A stretch of 64,000 nucleotides of DNA from Hyphomicrobiales bacterium (lineage in GTDB: Bacteria > Pseudomonadota > Alphaproteobacteria > Rhizobiales > Devosiaceae), in assembly GCA_004144345.1 (NCBI GenBank), contig SEEL01000005.1:1-64000 (forward strand), in the 5' to 3' direction. The notes beneath the pieces are model-generated. The model saw nothing but the letters and a program-made list of their open reading frames with translations. It had not been told where the DNA came from and made no database searches. This document shows positions 46,827-55,958 of the stretch, piece after piece. The position numbers were made by a program, and so were the translations under genes. Every line of letters starts with the position of its first letter. The first letter of the stretch is position 1.

Positions 46827-47489
46827 CTAGCGCCCCTTGCCCGCCGCGATTTCCGCGCGGCGACGGTCGAGATACTCGGCGCTACGTTCGGTCAATTCGT
46901 CGATCTTGCCTTCGTAGAAATGGTTGGCGCCATCGACGATCTGCTGCTCGATGGTGATGCCCTTCTGCGTCTTGAGCTTATCCACCAGCTTCTGCACCGA
47001 AGCGGGCGGCGCCACGCGGTCCTTGTCGCCATGGATGATCAGGCCCGAGGACGGGCAGGGGGCGAGGAAGGAGAAATCGTAGAGATTCTCGGGTGGGGAC
47101 ACCGAGATGAAGCCTTCGACTTCCGGCCGGCGCATCAGGAGCTGCATGCCGATCCAGGCGCCGAACGAGAAGCCGGCGATCCAGCAGCCGCGCGACTCGC
47201 GGTTGAGCGACTGCAGCCAGTCGAGGGCCGACGCCGCGTCCGACAATTCGCCGATGCCGTGATCGAACAGACCCTGCGAGCGGCCGACGCCGCGCGAGTT
47301 GAAGCGGAGCACCGAGAAGCCGCGTTTCGCGAACATATAGAAGAGGTTATAGACGATCTGATTGTTCATCGTGCCGCCGAATTCGGGGTGCGGATGAAGC
47401 ACGATCGCGATCGGCGCATTGGGGCTGCTGCCCGGCTGATAGCGGCCTTCGAGGCGGCCTTCCGGCCCGTTGAAAATAACTTCTGGCAT
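46827..47489 (-). CDS. Alpha/beta hydrolase, dienelactone-hydrolase/S33-like
   Basis: The 220-residue protein has HPHPEFGGTMNN (oxyanion region), the nucleophile elbow GFSFG, the acid in HGDKDRVAP and the base in GANHFYEG, so the Ser-Asp-His triad is complete. This family (COG2945-like) is usually described as predicted esterases. No signal peptide. The substrate is unknown. It reads towards tyrS. Confidence 0.9.
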   Translation of the reverse strand: MPEVIFNGPEGRLEGRYQPGSSPNAPIAIVLHPHPEFGGTMNNQIVYNLFYMFAKRGFSVLRFNSRGVGRSQGLFDHGIGELSDAASALDWLQSLNRESRGCWIAGFSFGAWIGMQLLMRRPEVEGFISVSPPENLYDFSFLAPCPSSGLIIHGDKDRVAPPASVQKLVDKLKTQKGITIEQQIVDGANHFYEGKIDELTERSAEYLDRRRAEIAAGKGR

Positions 47490-47589
47490 CGCTCGCTTCC
47501 GTTGGCCGAGGCGGGCTCGAATGAACCGCTCGGGGCCGGGTCTCCGGCTTGACGAAGGGGCCGCTGCTCCCTAAAACAAGGCCCGAAAA

Positions 47590-47616
47590 GTCAGATTAGA
47601 ATAGTTCGAAACTGAC
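47590..47616 (+). promoter_or_regulatory. 27-base dyad operator in front of the SUF operon
   Basis: GTCAG ATTAGAA tag TTCGAAA CTGAC: the two 12-base arms match at 10 positions around a 3-base centre. The core TTAGAA-N3-TTCGAA is one base from TTAGAA-N3-TTCTAA, close to the Irr (ICE) box of alphaproteobacteria as I recall it. It is about 130 bases before the first gene. An iron or Fe-S sensing regulator is the likely reader. No Rrf2 regulator gene is found at this locus. Confidence 0.6.
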
Positions 47617-47747
47617 AAATCGGGCGGCTGGCGAGCTGAGTTGCCCGAAGCCGAGCTTGGCGAGCGCTCCTTCTACAGAAAGCGCCCGCGAAAATTCAAG
47701 AAGTTTGAAGGCGGTGGGGGCGCGGCACAGCGCCCGGAAGTATTCTG

Positions 47748-48902
47748 ATGAGTGTGAGCGCGACATATCTCGATCACGCCGCTTCGGCACCACTGCTGGC
47801 CGAGGCCCGCGAGGCCATGCTCAAGGCATTGGAACTGACAGGGAATCCGTCGTCGGTGCATGCTCATGGCCGGGCGCTGCGGGCGTTGATCGATGAGTCC
47901 CGCGCGGCGGTGGCGAAACTTGCCGGGGCGACCCGCGAGCAATTGGTGTTCACCGGTTCGGCCACCGAGGCCATCACCCAGGCCATTGTCGGCGGTGCCA
48001 AGGCCTTGAGCGTGCAGGGGATTGTCGTCTCCGCCGGTTGCCATACCGCAGCGATCAAGGCCGCAGAAGCGACCGGCCTGCCGGTAACGCAGGTCGGGCT
48101 CGATGCCGCTGGGCTCATCCGCGTGGAGCAGATCGCCGAGGCGATGGCGCGGGCCGATGCGGCCGGCGGCAAGCTGCTGGTGGCGGTGCACCTCGTCAAC
48201 AACGAGACCGGCGTGATCCAGCCTGTCGACCGCATCGAAGTGCTGGTCGGCACCTCGCCTCACTACCTTTTTATCGATGCCGTGCAGGCACTTGGGAAGC
48301 TGGAGCTGGATTTTGCGGCCCGCGCACCCGACATGATGGCCATCAGCGCGCACAAGATCGGTGGACCGGCCGGAGTGGGCGCGCTGCTGCTCAAGGGGCA
48401 TGCCGACCAGGTGCGGCTGATCCCCGGTGGCGGGCAGGAAACCGGGCGTCGCGGCGGTACGGAATCGGCGGCGCTGATTGCCGGCTTCGCTGCGGCCGCC
48501 GTGAATTTTCCGGGCCGTTACCAGGCGGCGGGCGTCGAGCAAATGCTTGCGAACGGCGCGCAACGGATGCGGATTTGGGCGCCGGAAATGGTGATCTTCG
48601 GCGACACCGCCGATCGCATCGGCAGCGTCGTGAATTTTGCGGTGCCGGGGCTGAAGAATTCGGTGGCGATGATGGGGCTCGATTTGAAGGGCATCTCCAT
48701 CTCGTCGGGCTCGGCCTGTTCGTCGGGCAAGGTGGGCGCCAGTCATGTGCTGAAGGCGATGGGCGTGCCAGCGGAATTGGGCGAATGCGCCATGCGTTTG
48801 AGCATGGGCTGGAATTCGACCGAGTCAGATATCGAGGCCTTCCTCGATGGGTTTAGTGAGGTGCTCCAGCGGCACCGCGAACGCCGCGGCAAGGCGGCAT
48901 AG
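47748..48902 (+). CDS. Cysteine desulfurase, NifS/IscS-like (first SUF-operon gene)
   Basis: This PLP enzyme of 384 residues takes sulfur from cysteine. It starts YLDHAASAPLLAEAR; the Schiff-base lysine is in SAHKIGGPAG and the sulfur-carrying cysteine in SSGSACSSGK, where the long loop marks the NifS/IscS class. It heads the SUF operon and sits 9 bases before sufB, so the operon has two desulfurases of different class. The protein seems somewhat divergent in the central region. Confidence 0.93.
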   Translation: MSVSATYLDHAASAPLLAEAREAMLKALELTGNPSSVHAHGRALRALIDESRAAVAKLAGATREQLVFTGSATEAITQAIVGGAKALSVQGIVVSAGCHTAAIKAAEATGLPVTQVGLDAAGLIRVEQIAEAMARADAAGGKLLVAVHLVNNETGVIQPVDRIEVLVGTSPHYLFIDAVQALGKLELDFAARAPDMMAISAHKIGGPAGVGALLLKGHADQVRLIPGGGQETGRRGGTESAALIAGFAAAAVNFPGRYQAAGVEQMLANGAQRMRIWAPEMVIFGDTADRIGSVVNFAVPGLKNSVAMMGLDLKGISISSGSACSSGKVGASHVLKAMGVPAELGECAMRLSMGWNSTESDIEAFLDGFSEVLQRHRERRGKAA

Positions 48903-48911
48903 GAATAGACG

Positions 48912-50423
48912 ATGGCCGAGACCAATTACAAAGACGCAATCCCCACGCTGAAGGACGAGATCGAAACCGCGACCGTCGAAAGCGTGCTGGCGCTCGACGT
49001 CGACAAGTACAAATACGGCTTCGAGACCGACATCGAATCCGAGAAGGCCCCCATGGGCCTGAACGAGGACACGGTCCGCTTCATCTCGGCCAAGAAGGAC
49101 GAGCCGGCGTGGATGCTGGAATGGCGCCTCGACGCCTATCGCCGCTGGCTGACGATGGACGAGCCCAATTGGGCGCGCGTCCACTATCCCAAGATCGATT
49201 TCCAGGACATGTATTACTACGCGGCGCCCAAGGGGGCGAACCGCCCGAAGTCGCTCGACGAGGTCGATCCGGCGCTGCTCGAAATGTACGAGAAGCTGGG
49301 CGTGCCGCTGAAGGAGCGTGAACTCCTCGCCGGCATCGAACAGCCCAAGGTCGCGGTCGATGCCGTGATCGACTCCGTGTCGGTGGCGACGACCTTCCGC
49401 GCCGAGCTCAACAAGATGGGCATCATCTTCTGCTCGATCTCGGAAGCGATCCGCGAATACCCCGATCTCGTGAAGCAGTATCTGGGCACGGTCGTGCCGC
49501 CGTCCGACAATTACTACGCGACGCTGAACTCGGCGGTCTTCACCGACGGCTCGTTCTGCTACATCCCCAAGGGCGTCCGCTGCCCGATGGAACTGAGCAC
49601 CTATTTCCGCATCAACGAGGCCAAGACCGGCCAGTTCGAGCGCACGCTGCTGATCGCCGACGCGGGCTCCTATGTCAGCTATCTCGAAGGCTGTACCGCG
49701 CCCGCCCGCAACGAGCACCAGCTGCACGCGGCGGTGGTCGAACTGGTTGCGCTGGACGACGCCGAGATCAAATACTCGACGGTCCAGAACTGGTTCCCCG
49801 GCGACAAGGAAGGCAAGGGCGGCGTCTACAATTTCGTGACCAAGCGCGGCGACTGCCGCGGCGATCGCAGCAAGATCAGCTGGACGCAGGTCGAGACCGG
49901 TTCGGCCATCACCTGGAAATATCCGAGCTGCATTTTGCGCGGCGACAATTCGTCGGGCGAGTTCTACTCGATCGCCATTTCGAACGGCTACCAGCAGGTC
50001 GACAGCGGCACCAAGATGGTCCATCTCGGCAAGAACACGACCAGCCGGATCATCTCCAAGGGCATCGCGGCGGGCTTTTCCGACAACACCTATCGCGGCC
50101 AGGTGTCGTCGCATGCCAAGGCCAAGGGCGCGCGTAACTTCACGCAGTGCGACAGCCTGCTGATCGGCGACAAATGCGGCGCCCACACCGTGCCCTACAT
50201 CGAGAGCCGCAACGCCTCGACGGTGTTCGAGCATGAAGCGACGACGTCGAAAATCTCCGACGACCAGATGTTCTACGCCCAGCAGCGCGGGCTCTCCGAA
50301 GAGGAAGCCGTCGCCCTGATCGTCAACGGCTTCGTCCGCGACGTGCTGCAGCATCTGCCGATGGAATTCATGGTCGAAACGCAGAAGCTGATTTCGATCT
50401 CGCTGGAAGGCAGCGTGGGCTAA
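48912..50423 (+). CDS. sufB: Fe-S cluster scaffold subunit SufB
   Basis: The 503-residue SufB builds Fe-S clusters with SufC and SufD in the cytosol. It is recognised by [13 protein letters not shown], the scaffold region [55 protein letters not shown] with the conserved cysteine for sulfur transfer, and [17 protein letters not shown], up to the [14 protein letters not shown] end. It follows the first desulfurase and precedes the cupin gene by 5 bases. Confidence 0.97.
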   Translation: MAETNYKDAIPTLKDEIETATVESVLALDVDKYKYGFETDIESEKAPMGLNEDTVRFISAKKDEPAWMLEWRLDAYRRWLTMDEPNWARVHYPKIDFQDMYYYAAPKGANRPKSLDEVDPALLEMYEKLGVPLKERELLAGIEQPKVAVDAVIDSVSVATTFRAELNKMGIIFCSISEAIREYPDLVKQYLGTVVPPSDNYYATLNSAVFTDGSFCYIPKGVRCPMELSTYFRINEAKTGQFERTLLIADAGSYVSYLEGCTAPARNEHQLHAAVVELVALDDAEIKYSTVQNWFPGDKEGKGGVYNFVTKRGDCRGDRSKISWTQVETGSAITWKYPSCILRGDNSSGEFYSIAISNGYQQVDSGTKMVHLGKNTTSRIISKGIAAGFSDNTYRGQVSSHAKAKGARNFTQCDSLLIGDKCGAHTVPYIESRNASTVFEHEATTSKISDDQMFYAQQRGLSEEEAVALIVNGFVRDVLQHLPMEFMVETQKLISISLEGSVG

Positions 50424-50428
50424 CCCTC

Positions 50429-50941
50429 ATGACCAAGCCCGTCGTCAACATCGCCGATCTCGAGATGAAGCCCACCAGGAAGGGCAGCCGCTTTGCCAAT
50501 GTGGCGGGGCGGATCGGTGGCGTTGTCGGCATGAAGGATCTGGGCGCGCAGTTCATCGTGGTGCCGCCCGGCAAATCCGGATTCCCGTTCCACTCGCATC
50601 GTAACAATGAGGAGATGTTCATCATCCTCGAGGGCGAAGGGACGTACCGGTTTGGCACTGAGAGCTATGCCGTGCGGGCCGGCGACGTGCTCTCGGCGGT
50701 AGCCGGTGATGCGTCCACGGCCCATCAACTCATCAACACCGGCTCGGTCGATCTGCGCTATTTCGCAATCTCGACGCGTAACGATCCGGACATCCTCGAA
50801 TATCCCGACAGCGGCAAGTTCATGGTCGCGTCGGGCATCCCCGCCGGCGGCGGCATGATGGGCGCACAGTTCGTCATGCGCGGGCGGGACAAGCCGCTGC
50901 TCGATTACTGGGACGGCGAAGACACTGGAGAAGACAAGTGA
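50429..50941 (+). CDS. Cupin-domain protein within the SUF operon
   Basis: This 170-residue protein carries one cupin barrel at about 45-125. The first metal motif is FPFHSHRNNEEMFIILEGEG (His, His, Glu) and the second is GDVLSAVAGDASTAHQLINTG (His). Family members bind a metal and range from dioxygenases to sugar-binding proteins. It is wedged between sufB (5 bases) and sufC (overlap GTGA), so it is translated with the Fe-S machinery. Its job is unknown; handling of metal or a cysteine-derived compound is possible. Confidence 0.9.
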   Translation: MTKPVVNIADLEMKPTRKGSRFANVAGRIGGVVGMKDLGAQFIVVPPGKSGFPFHSHRNNEEMFIILEGEGTYRFGTESYAVRAGDVLSAVAGDASTAHQLINTGSVDLRYFAISTRNDPDILEYPDSGKFMVASGIPAGGGMMGAQFVMRGRDKPLLDYWDGEDTGEDK

Positions 50942-51729
50942 CCACCCCGATGCTCGAAATCCGTAACCTCCACGCCCGGATCGAGGAGCGCGAAATCCTC
51001 AAGGGCGTGAACCTCATTGTTCCCGCCGGCGAAGTGCATGCCGTGATGGGCCGCAACGGCTCGGGCAAGTCGACGCTGAGCTATGTGCTCGCGGGCAAGG
51101 AAGACTATGAGGTAACCGAGGGCGAAGTTCTGCTCGACGGCGTCAACATCCTCGAGATGGACGTGGCCGAGCGCGCCGCCGCGGGCCTGTTCCTCGCCTT
51201 CCAATATCCGATCGAAATCCCCGGCGTTGCCACGATGACCTTCCTCAAGGCGGCCATCAATGCGCAGCGCAAGGCGCGCGACGAGGGCGAGCTCTCGACG
51301 CCCGACTTCATGCGTGCGGTCAAGGACGCCGGCCGCGATCTCAACATCGACAGCGATATGCTCAAGCGCGCCCTCAATGTCGGTTTCTCCGGCGGCGAGA
51401 AGAAGCGCGCCGAAATCCTGCAGATGGCGCTCTTGAAGCCCAAGATGTGCGTGCTCGACGAAACGGACTCCGGCCTCGACATCGATGCGCTCAAGGTCGT
51501 GTCGGATGGCGTCAACGCCTTGCGCGCGCCCAACCGCTCGATGCTCGTCATCACCCACTATCAGCGCCTGCTGAACCACATCGTGCCCGACGTGGTGCAT
51601 GTGTTCTCGGATGGCCGGGTGGTCGAGAGCGGCCCCAAGGAACTGGCACTGGAACTCGAATCCAAGGGCTATGCCGGCTTTGACGGCGCGGCCTTCGACA
51701 ACGAGCCCTATGACGGAGCGCGGGCGTGA
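50938..51729 (+). CDS. sufC: SUF system ATPase SufC
   Basis: The 263-residue ABC-type ATPase drives SufBCD. Walker A is GRNGSGKST, the Q-loop FQYP, signature FSGGEKKR, and Walker B CVLDETDSGLD, where the T after DE is characteristic of SufC. The GTG start overlaps the cupin stop (GTGA). Confidence 0.97.
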   Translation: MTTPMLEIRNLHARIEEREILKGVNLIVPAGEVHAVMGRNGSGKSTLSYVLAGKEDYEVTEGEVLLDGVNILEMDVAERAAAGLFLAFQYPIEIPGVATMTFLKAAINAQRKARDEGELSTPDFMRAVKDAGRDLNIDSDMLKRALNVGFSGGEKKRAEILQMALLKPKMCVLDETDSGLDIDALKVVSDGVNALRAPNRSMLVITHYQRLLNHIVPDVVHVFSDGRVVESGPKELALELESKGYAGFDGAAFDNEPYDGARA

Positions 51730-52934
51730 GCATCCATACCCCCGTTCGCATCGGCCCTGCCGAAGCCAAGCTGATCGAACAGCTGGGCGCGGCCGGTGCC
51801 GCCGCGGCCGCCGAGCGGCTGACGACGATCGGCCTGCCGACGCGCAAGGTCGAGAGCTATCACTATACCGACCTCAAGATGCTGCTGCGGGCCGTGCCCG
51901 AGCTGGCGGGCGCCGAGAAGGCGACCAGCGCGCCGGCATTGCGCATCCCGGGCGCCTATCGCATCCCGCTGACAAATGGCGTGGCCGATATCGATGGCAA
52001 TGAACCGGATGGTGTGCTGGCCGCGATCGTCAAGGGCAGCGCCCTCAGCGAACGCGACGATGTGCTGGTGCGGCTCAATGCGGCGCTCGCCGCGTCGACG
52101 CTGAAGCTCGACATCGCTGGCGAACAGCCCACCGTGCTGCATATCGACCGCCGCACCGAAGGCGATGCGGCGCATATGAATGACAGCGTCAGCCTGTTCC
52201 TCGCCGATGGCGGCAAGGCTGTCGTGATCGAGATCTTCTCGGGCACCGACGAAGTGCACGTTTCCAACCACGCCAGTTACGTGGCCGTGGGGAAGGGCGC
52301 CGAGCTGACCCACATCCTGCTCGATCTCAGCCCGTCGCGCGCCACGAACTTTGCCGCGGCCGAGTATCACGTGGCCGAAGGCGCCAAGCTTCGCACCATC
52401 ACCATCCATGCCGGGTCAGTGCTGAGCCGCTTCAATCTGTTCGCGAAATTCGAAGGCGAGGGTGCCCATGGCGACTTCACCGGGCTGAACCTCGTGAGCG
52501 AAGGCCAGCATTCCGATGTGACGCTGGAGTTGCGTCACGCCGTGCCGCGCTGCACGGCCAAGCCGCTCTACAAGCAGATCGCCCGTGGGCGCTCGACGGC
52601 GGTATTCCAGGGCAAGATCATCGTCGAACGCGACGCGCAGAAGACCGACGCGAAGCTGATGATGCAGGGACTGATGCTGTCCGATGAGGCGCAGATCCTG
52701 AGCAAGCCGGAACTCGAAATCTTCGCCGACGACGTTGTCTGCGGCCATGGCTCGACTGTGGGCGCACTCAACGACGACCACATGTTCTACCTCCTGAGCC
52801 GCGGTATTCCGAAGCTCGAGGCGGAGAGCATGCTGGTCCGCGGCTTCCTTGCCGAAGTGCTCGACCCGATCGAGAACGACGATCTGCACGACGCGCTGGA
52901 AGGCGTGGTCGAGAAGTGGCTGAGGGGCGAGTGA
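51726..52934 (+). CDS. sufD: Fe-S cluster assembly protein SufD
   Basis: The 402-residue partner of SufB has the same right-handed beta-helix core (NHASYVAVGKGAELTHILLD without its ends) and the family's C-terminal region DDVVCGHGSTVGALNDDHMF, with the conserved Cys-Gly-His used in cluster binding, and LVRGFLAEVLDPI. The GTG start overlaps the sufC stop (GTGA). Confidence 0.96.
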   Translation: MSIHTPVRIGPAEAKLIEQLGAAGAAAAAERLTTIGLPTRKVESYHYTDLKMLLRAVPELAGAEKATSAPALRIPGAYRIPLTNGVADIDGNEPDGVLAAIVKGSALSERDDVLVRLNAALAASTLKLDIAGEQPTVLHIDRRTEGDAAHMNDSVSLFLADGGKAVVIEIFSGTDEVHVSNHASYVAVGKGAELTHILLDLSPSRATNFAAAEYHVAEGAKLRTITIHAGSVLSRFNLFAKFEGEGAHGDFTGLNLVSEGQHSDVTLELRHAVPRCTAKPLYKQIARGRSTAVFQGKIIVERDAQKTDAKLMMQGLMLSDEAQILSKPELEIFADDVVCGHGSTVGALNDDHMFYLLSRGIPKLEAESMLVRGFLAEVLDPIENDDLHDALEGVVEKWLRGE

Positions 52935-54151
52935 GCTTCAACCTCGACAAGGTCCGCGCCGATTTCCCGATCCTCGACGAGAAGATCTTCGGCAACCGGC
53001 TGGTCTATCTCGATAGCGGAGCCTCGGCGCAGAAGCCGAGCGCCGTGCTCGACAAGATGGACTGGGCGCACAAGCACGCCTACGCCAATGTGCACCGGGG
53101 CCTGCATACGCTCGCCAACCGCGCGACCGAAGCCTATGAGGACGGCCGCAAGGCCGTGCAGCGCTTCATCAATGCCGGCCGGCCCGAAGAGATCATCTTC
53201 ACCCGCTCGGCGACGGAAGCGATCAACCTCGTGGCCTCGTCCTTTGCCGGACCGCGGATCGGGGAGGGCGACGAGATCGTCCTCACCATCATGGAGCACC
53301 ATTCCAACATCGTACCGTGGCACTTCCACCGCGAGCGCAAAGGCGCGGTGCTGAAGTGGATCGACATCCGCGATGACGGGTCGCTCGATATGGACGCCTT
53401 CGAGGCGGCCATCGGGCCGAAGACCAAGATGGTCGCGGTCACGCATATGTCGAACGTGCTGGGCACGGTGAACCCGATCGCGAAAATGATTGAGATCGCC
53501 CACGCCCGGGGCGTGCCGGTGCTGATCGACGGCTCGCAGGGCGCCGTCCACGAGACGGTGGACGTGCAGGCGCTGGGCGCCGATTTCTACGTCTTCACCG
53601 GCCACAAGCTCTACGGCCCGACCGGCATCGGCGTGCTCTACGGCCGCTATGACCTGCTGGCGGCCATGCAGCCCTACCAGGGCGGCGGCGAGATGATCGA
53701 TACGGTGACGCTGGACAATGTCACCTACAACGAGCCGCCGCATCGCTTCGAGGCCGGTACGCCGCCGATCGTCCAGGCGATCGGGCTGGGCGCCGCCATT
53801 GATTATGTGACGCTGCTCGGCCGCGACGCCATCGCCGCGCATGAGCGCGAGGTGGCCGCCTATGCCAGCGAGCGGCTGAAACGGATCAATTCGCTGCGCC
53901 TCATCGGCGACGCGCCGGGCAAGGGCGGGATCTTCTCGTTCGAGCTCAAGGGCGCCCACGCCCATGACGTCGCCACCATCCTCGACCGCTACGGCATCGC
54001 CGTACGCGCCGGTACGCATTGCGCCATGCCGTTGCTCACACGCTTCGGTGTCACCTCTACCTGCCGCGCCTCGCTCGCCCTATATAGCGGGAAGGACGAC
54101 ATCGACGCCCTGGTCGAGGGCATCGAGAAAGCACAGAAGTTCTTTGCATGA
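52931..54151 (+). CDS. sufS: Cysteine desulfurase SufS
   Basis: The 406-residue class II desulfurase starts RADFPILDEKIFGNRLVYLD. The lysine carrying PLP is in FTGHKLYGPTGIG, the active cysteine in RAGTHCAMPL and the substrate-binding RTRSATEA-type segment reads FTRSATEAINLV. The GTG at 52931 is chosen because it overlaps the sufD stop as GTGA, exactly as in the two preceding genes. It normally works with a SufE partner, which is not present here. Confidence 0.97.
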   Translation: MSFNLDKVRADFPILDEKIFGNRLVYLDSGASAQKPSAVLDKMDWAHKHAYANVHRGLHTLANRATEAYEDGRKAVQRFINAGRPEEIIFTRSATEAINLVASSFAGPRIGEGDEIVLTIMEHHSNIVPWHFHRERKGAVLKWIDIRDDGSLDMDAFEAAIGPKTKMVAVTHMSNVLGTVNPIAKMIEIAHARGVPVLIDGSQGAVHETVDVQALGADFYVFTGHKLYGPTGIGVLYGRYDLLAAMQPYQGGGEMIDTVTLDNVTYNEPPHRFEAGTPPIVQAIGLGAAIDYVTLLGRDAIAAHEREVAAYASERLKRINSLRLIGDAPGKGGIFSFELKGAHAHDVATILDRYGIAVRAGTHCAMPLLTRFGVTSTCRASLALYSGKDDIDALVEGIEKAQKFFA

Positions 54152-54570
54152 CCGACGAACCCGCTGAAATCGCTGCCGAAACACCCGCCGTGCCCGCCGA
54201 GGCGGAGCGCACCGACGGCAATCGCATTGTGCCCAACGTCTCGGGCACGCTGCCGCCCGAGGAAGTGGCGCGCATCACCACCGATCTGATCGGGGCCCTC
54301 AAGACCGTCTACGACCCCGAAATCCCGGTCGACATCTATGAGCTGGGGCTGATCTACAAGGTCGACCTCGACGACAACCGCAATTTGACCATCGACATGA
54401 CGCTGACCGCGCCGGGCTGCCCGGTGGCGGGCGAGATGCCGGGCTGGGTGGAAAATGCGGCGCTGGGCGTCGAGGGCATCCAGGATGTGACCGTGAACAT
54501 GGTCTACGATCCGCCGTGGGACCAGTCGCGCATGTCCGAGGAAGCGCAGGTTGCACTGAACTGGTGGTAG
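54148..54570 (+). CDS. sufT: SUF-operon MIP18/DUF59 protein SufT
   Basis: The 140-residue protein has an acidic, Ala-rich N terminus (1-40) and a DUF59 domain: KTVYDPEIPVDIYELGLIYKV, then MTLTAPGCPVAGEMPGWVE with the single conserved Cys, then VNMVYDPPWDQSRMSEEAQ. SufT-type proteins help Fe-S maturation. The start overlaps the sufS stop (ATGA). Confidence 0.95.
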   Translation: MTDEPAEIAAETPAVPAEAERTDGNRIVPNVSGTLPPEEVARITTDLIGALKTVYDPEIPVDIYELGLIYKVDLDDNRNLTIDMTLTAPGCPVAGEMPGWVENAALGVEGIQDVTVNMVYDPPWDQSRMSEEAQVALNWW

Positions 54571-54662
54571 GCGTATCATCGGCAATTGACGATGGAGTCT
54601 GAAAGCGGTTGGCCGAGCGAGCCGCCTCCGGATCGATCGGACAGAGCAGAAAGAATAGACCG

Positions 54663-55043
54663 ATGGCGTTGAAAATCATGAGCCTCACCGACGCGGCCGC
54701 CGAGCGGGTGCGCGAGATCATGGAAGACAGCGAGACGCCGGTGGTGGGCGTGCGCGTCGGCATCAAGGATGCCGGCTGCGCCGGGCAGTCCTATACGCTG
54801 AACTATCTGGCGGCGCCCGTGCCGGGCGACGACCACATCGCCGACAAGGGCGTCGACGTCTATATCGAGCCCAAGGCAACGCTGTTCCTGTTGGGCACGG
54901 TGATGGATTTCGAAGAGGACATGTTGAAGTCCGGCTTCACCTTCAAGAACCCCAACCAGACCGGCGAATGCGGCTGCGGCGAAAGCGTCATGCTGAAGCC
55001 GGCCGACCTCAAGGCACTCGCCGAGGCGCGCCAGGACGCGTGA
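54663..55043 (+). CDS. sufA: A-type Fe-S carrier protein (SufA/IscA family)
   Basis: The 126-residue carrier takes clusters from SufBCD to target proteins. Three conserved cysteines are seen: one in DAGCAGQSYT and two in GECGCGES near the end. LTDAAAERVREIMED at the start is typical. It is 92 bases after sufT on the same strand; the gap contains no clear terminator, so it probably belongs to the operon. Confidence 0.95.
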   Translation: MALKIMSLTDAAAERVREIMEDSETPVVGVRVGIKDAGCAGQSYTLNYLAAPVPGDDHIADKGVDVYIEPKATLFLLGTVMDFEEDMLKSGFTFKNPNQTGECGCGESVMLKPADLKALAEARQDA

Positions 55044-55053
55044 GGGGTTCCGC

Positions 55054-55599
55054 GTGGCGAGGCATGTGATCCTCCTGCGCGGCATCAATGTTGGCGGCAA
55101 GAACAAGCTCGCCATGGCGGCGCTCAAGGCGTGCCTCGAAGAGCTCGGCTACACCGGCATTTCCACCTACATCGCCAGCGGTAATGTTGTGATGAGTTCG
55201 GCCAAGGGCGCGCGGGCCATCGAGCGCGAGATCGAGACGGCGCTGGGCGAGCGGTTCAAGCTCGATAGCGAACTGATCCGGGTGCTGGCCCTGCCGGCGA
55301 CGAAATTCAACGCCGTGATCAAGGACCGCCCGAAAGAGTTTGGCGACGAGCCCGGTAAATACCACAGCGACGCTATCTTCCTGATGGGACTGAGCGTCGC
55401 CGAGGCCGTGCAGGCGTTCGAGCCGCGCGAGGGCGTCGACACCCTGTGGCCGGGCAAGGGCCTGATCTACCACCAGCGGCTGAGCGCCAAGCGCACGCAG
55501 ACGCGGCTCAACAAGATGATGGCCAATCCCGCCTACAAATCCATGACCATTCGCAGCTGGCAGACGGTCGAGAAACTGGCGGAAATGCTGGACGCCTAG
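55054..55599 (+). CDS. DUF1697 protein
   Basis: The 181-residue protein has the DUF1697 pattern ILLRGINVGGKNKLAMAALK, TYIASGNVVMSS, the LPATKFNAVI strand region and the MTIRSWQTVEKL end. It starts at GTG, 10 bases after sufA, so it may be read from the SUF operon. Function is unknown. Its last 4 bases overlap the convergent hypothetical gene. Confidence 0.9.
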   Translation: MARHVILLRGINVGGKNKLAMAALKACLEELGYTGISTYIASGNVVMSSAKGARAIEREIETALGERFKLDSELIRVLALPATKFNAVIKDRPKEFGDEPGKYHSDAIFLMGLSVAEAVQAFEPREGVDTLWPGKGLIYHQRLSAKRTQTRLNKMMANPAYKSMTIRSWQTVEKLAEMLDA

Positions 55600-55958
55600 T
55601 GTTCGAGATAGCCAAGCTCGACGAACACATCATTATCGTCCTCATCCACGGCGCGTGGCATCTGCAGAACCCTACCGCGGCTTTGTGGGTCAGGGTGATC
55701 GTCGCGTAGCGGGCCCATGGGCTCGAACTCCGCCAGTTGCACGCGAACCTGCCATACTTCGCCTTCGTCACTGCCGGTGCAGAGATAGGCGTTGCCGCCT
55801 TCCAAGTGTACGACATGCATGAACCAGCTCCGTGCGTCTTCGACGATCTCGCTGCATTCGAACCTGACGGTCCGCTGGGTTTTTGCCAAAGCATCGTCGA
55901 CGGCAGTGATGGCGGCCTTTGACCAGAGCGTGACAATCGGTTTTGCTTTCATCGTCAT
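55596..55958 (-). CDS. Hypothetical protein coupled to recG
   Basis: This 120-residue acidic protein reads KPIVTLWSKAAITAVDDALA at the start, with a middle of beta-strands (VRFECSEIVEDARSWFMHVV, then VWQVRVQLAEFEP). I do not recognise it. Its ATG overlaps the recG stop (ATGA), so it is translated after recG, and its stop overlaps the convergent DUF1697 stop by 4 bases. It has no signal peptide or membrane segment. The tight coupling suggests it is real. Confidence 0.7.
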   Translation of the reverse strand: MTMKAKPIVTLWSKAAITAVDDALAKTQRTVRFECSEIVEDARSWFMHVVHLEGGNAYLCTGSDEGEVWQVRVQLAEFEPMGPLRDDHPDPQSRGRVLQMPRAVDEDDNDVFVELGYLEH

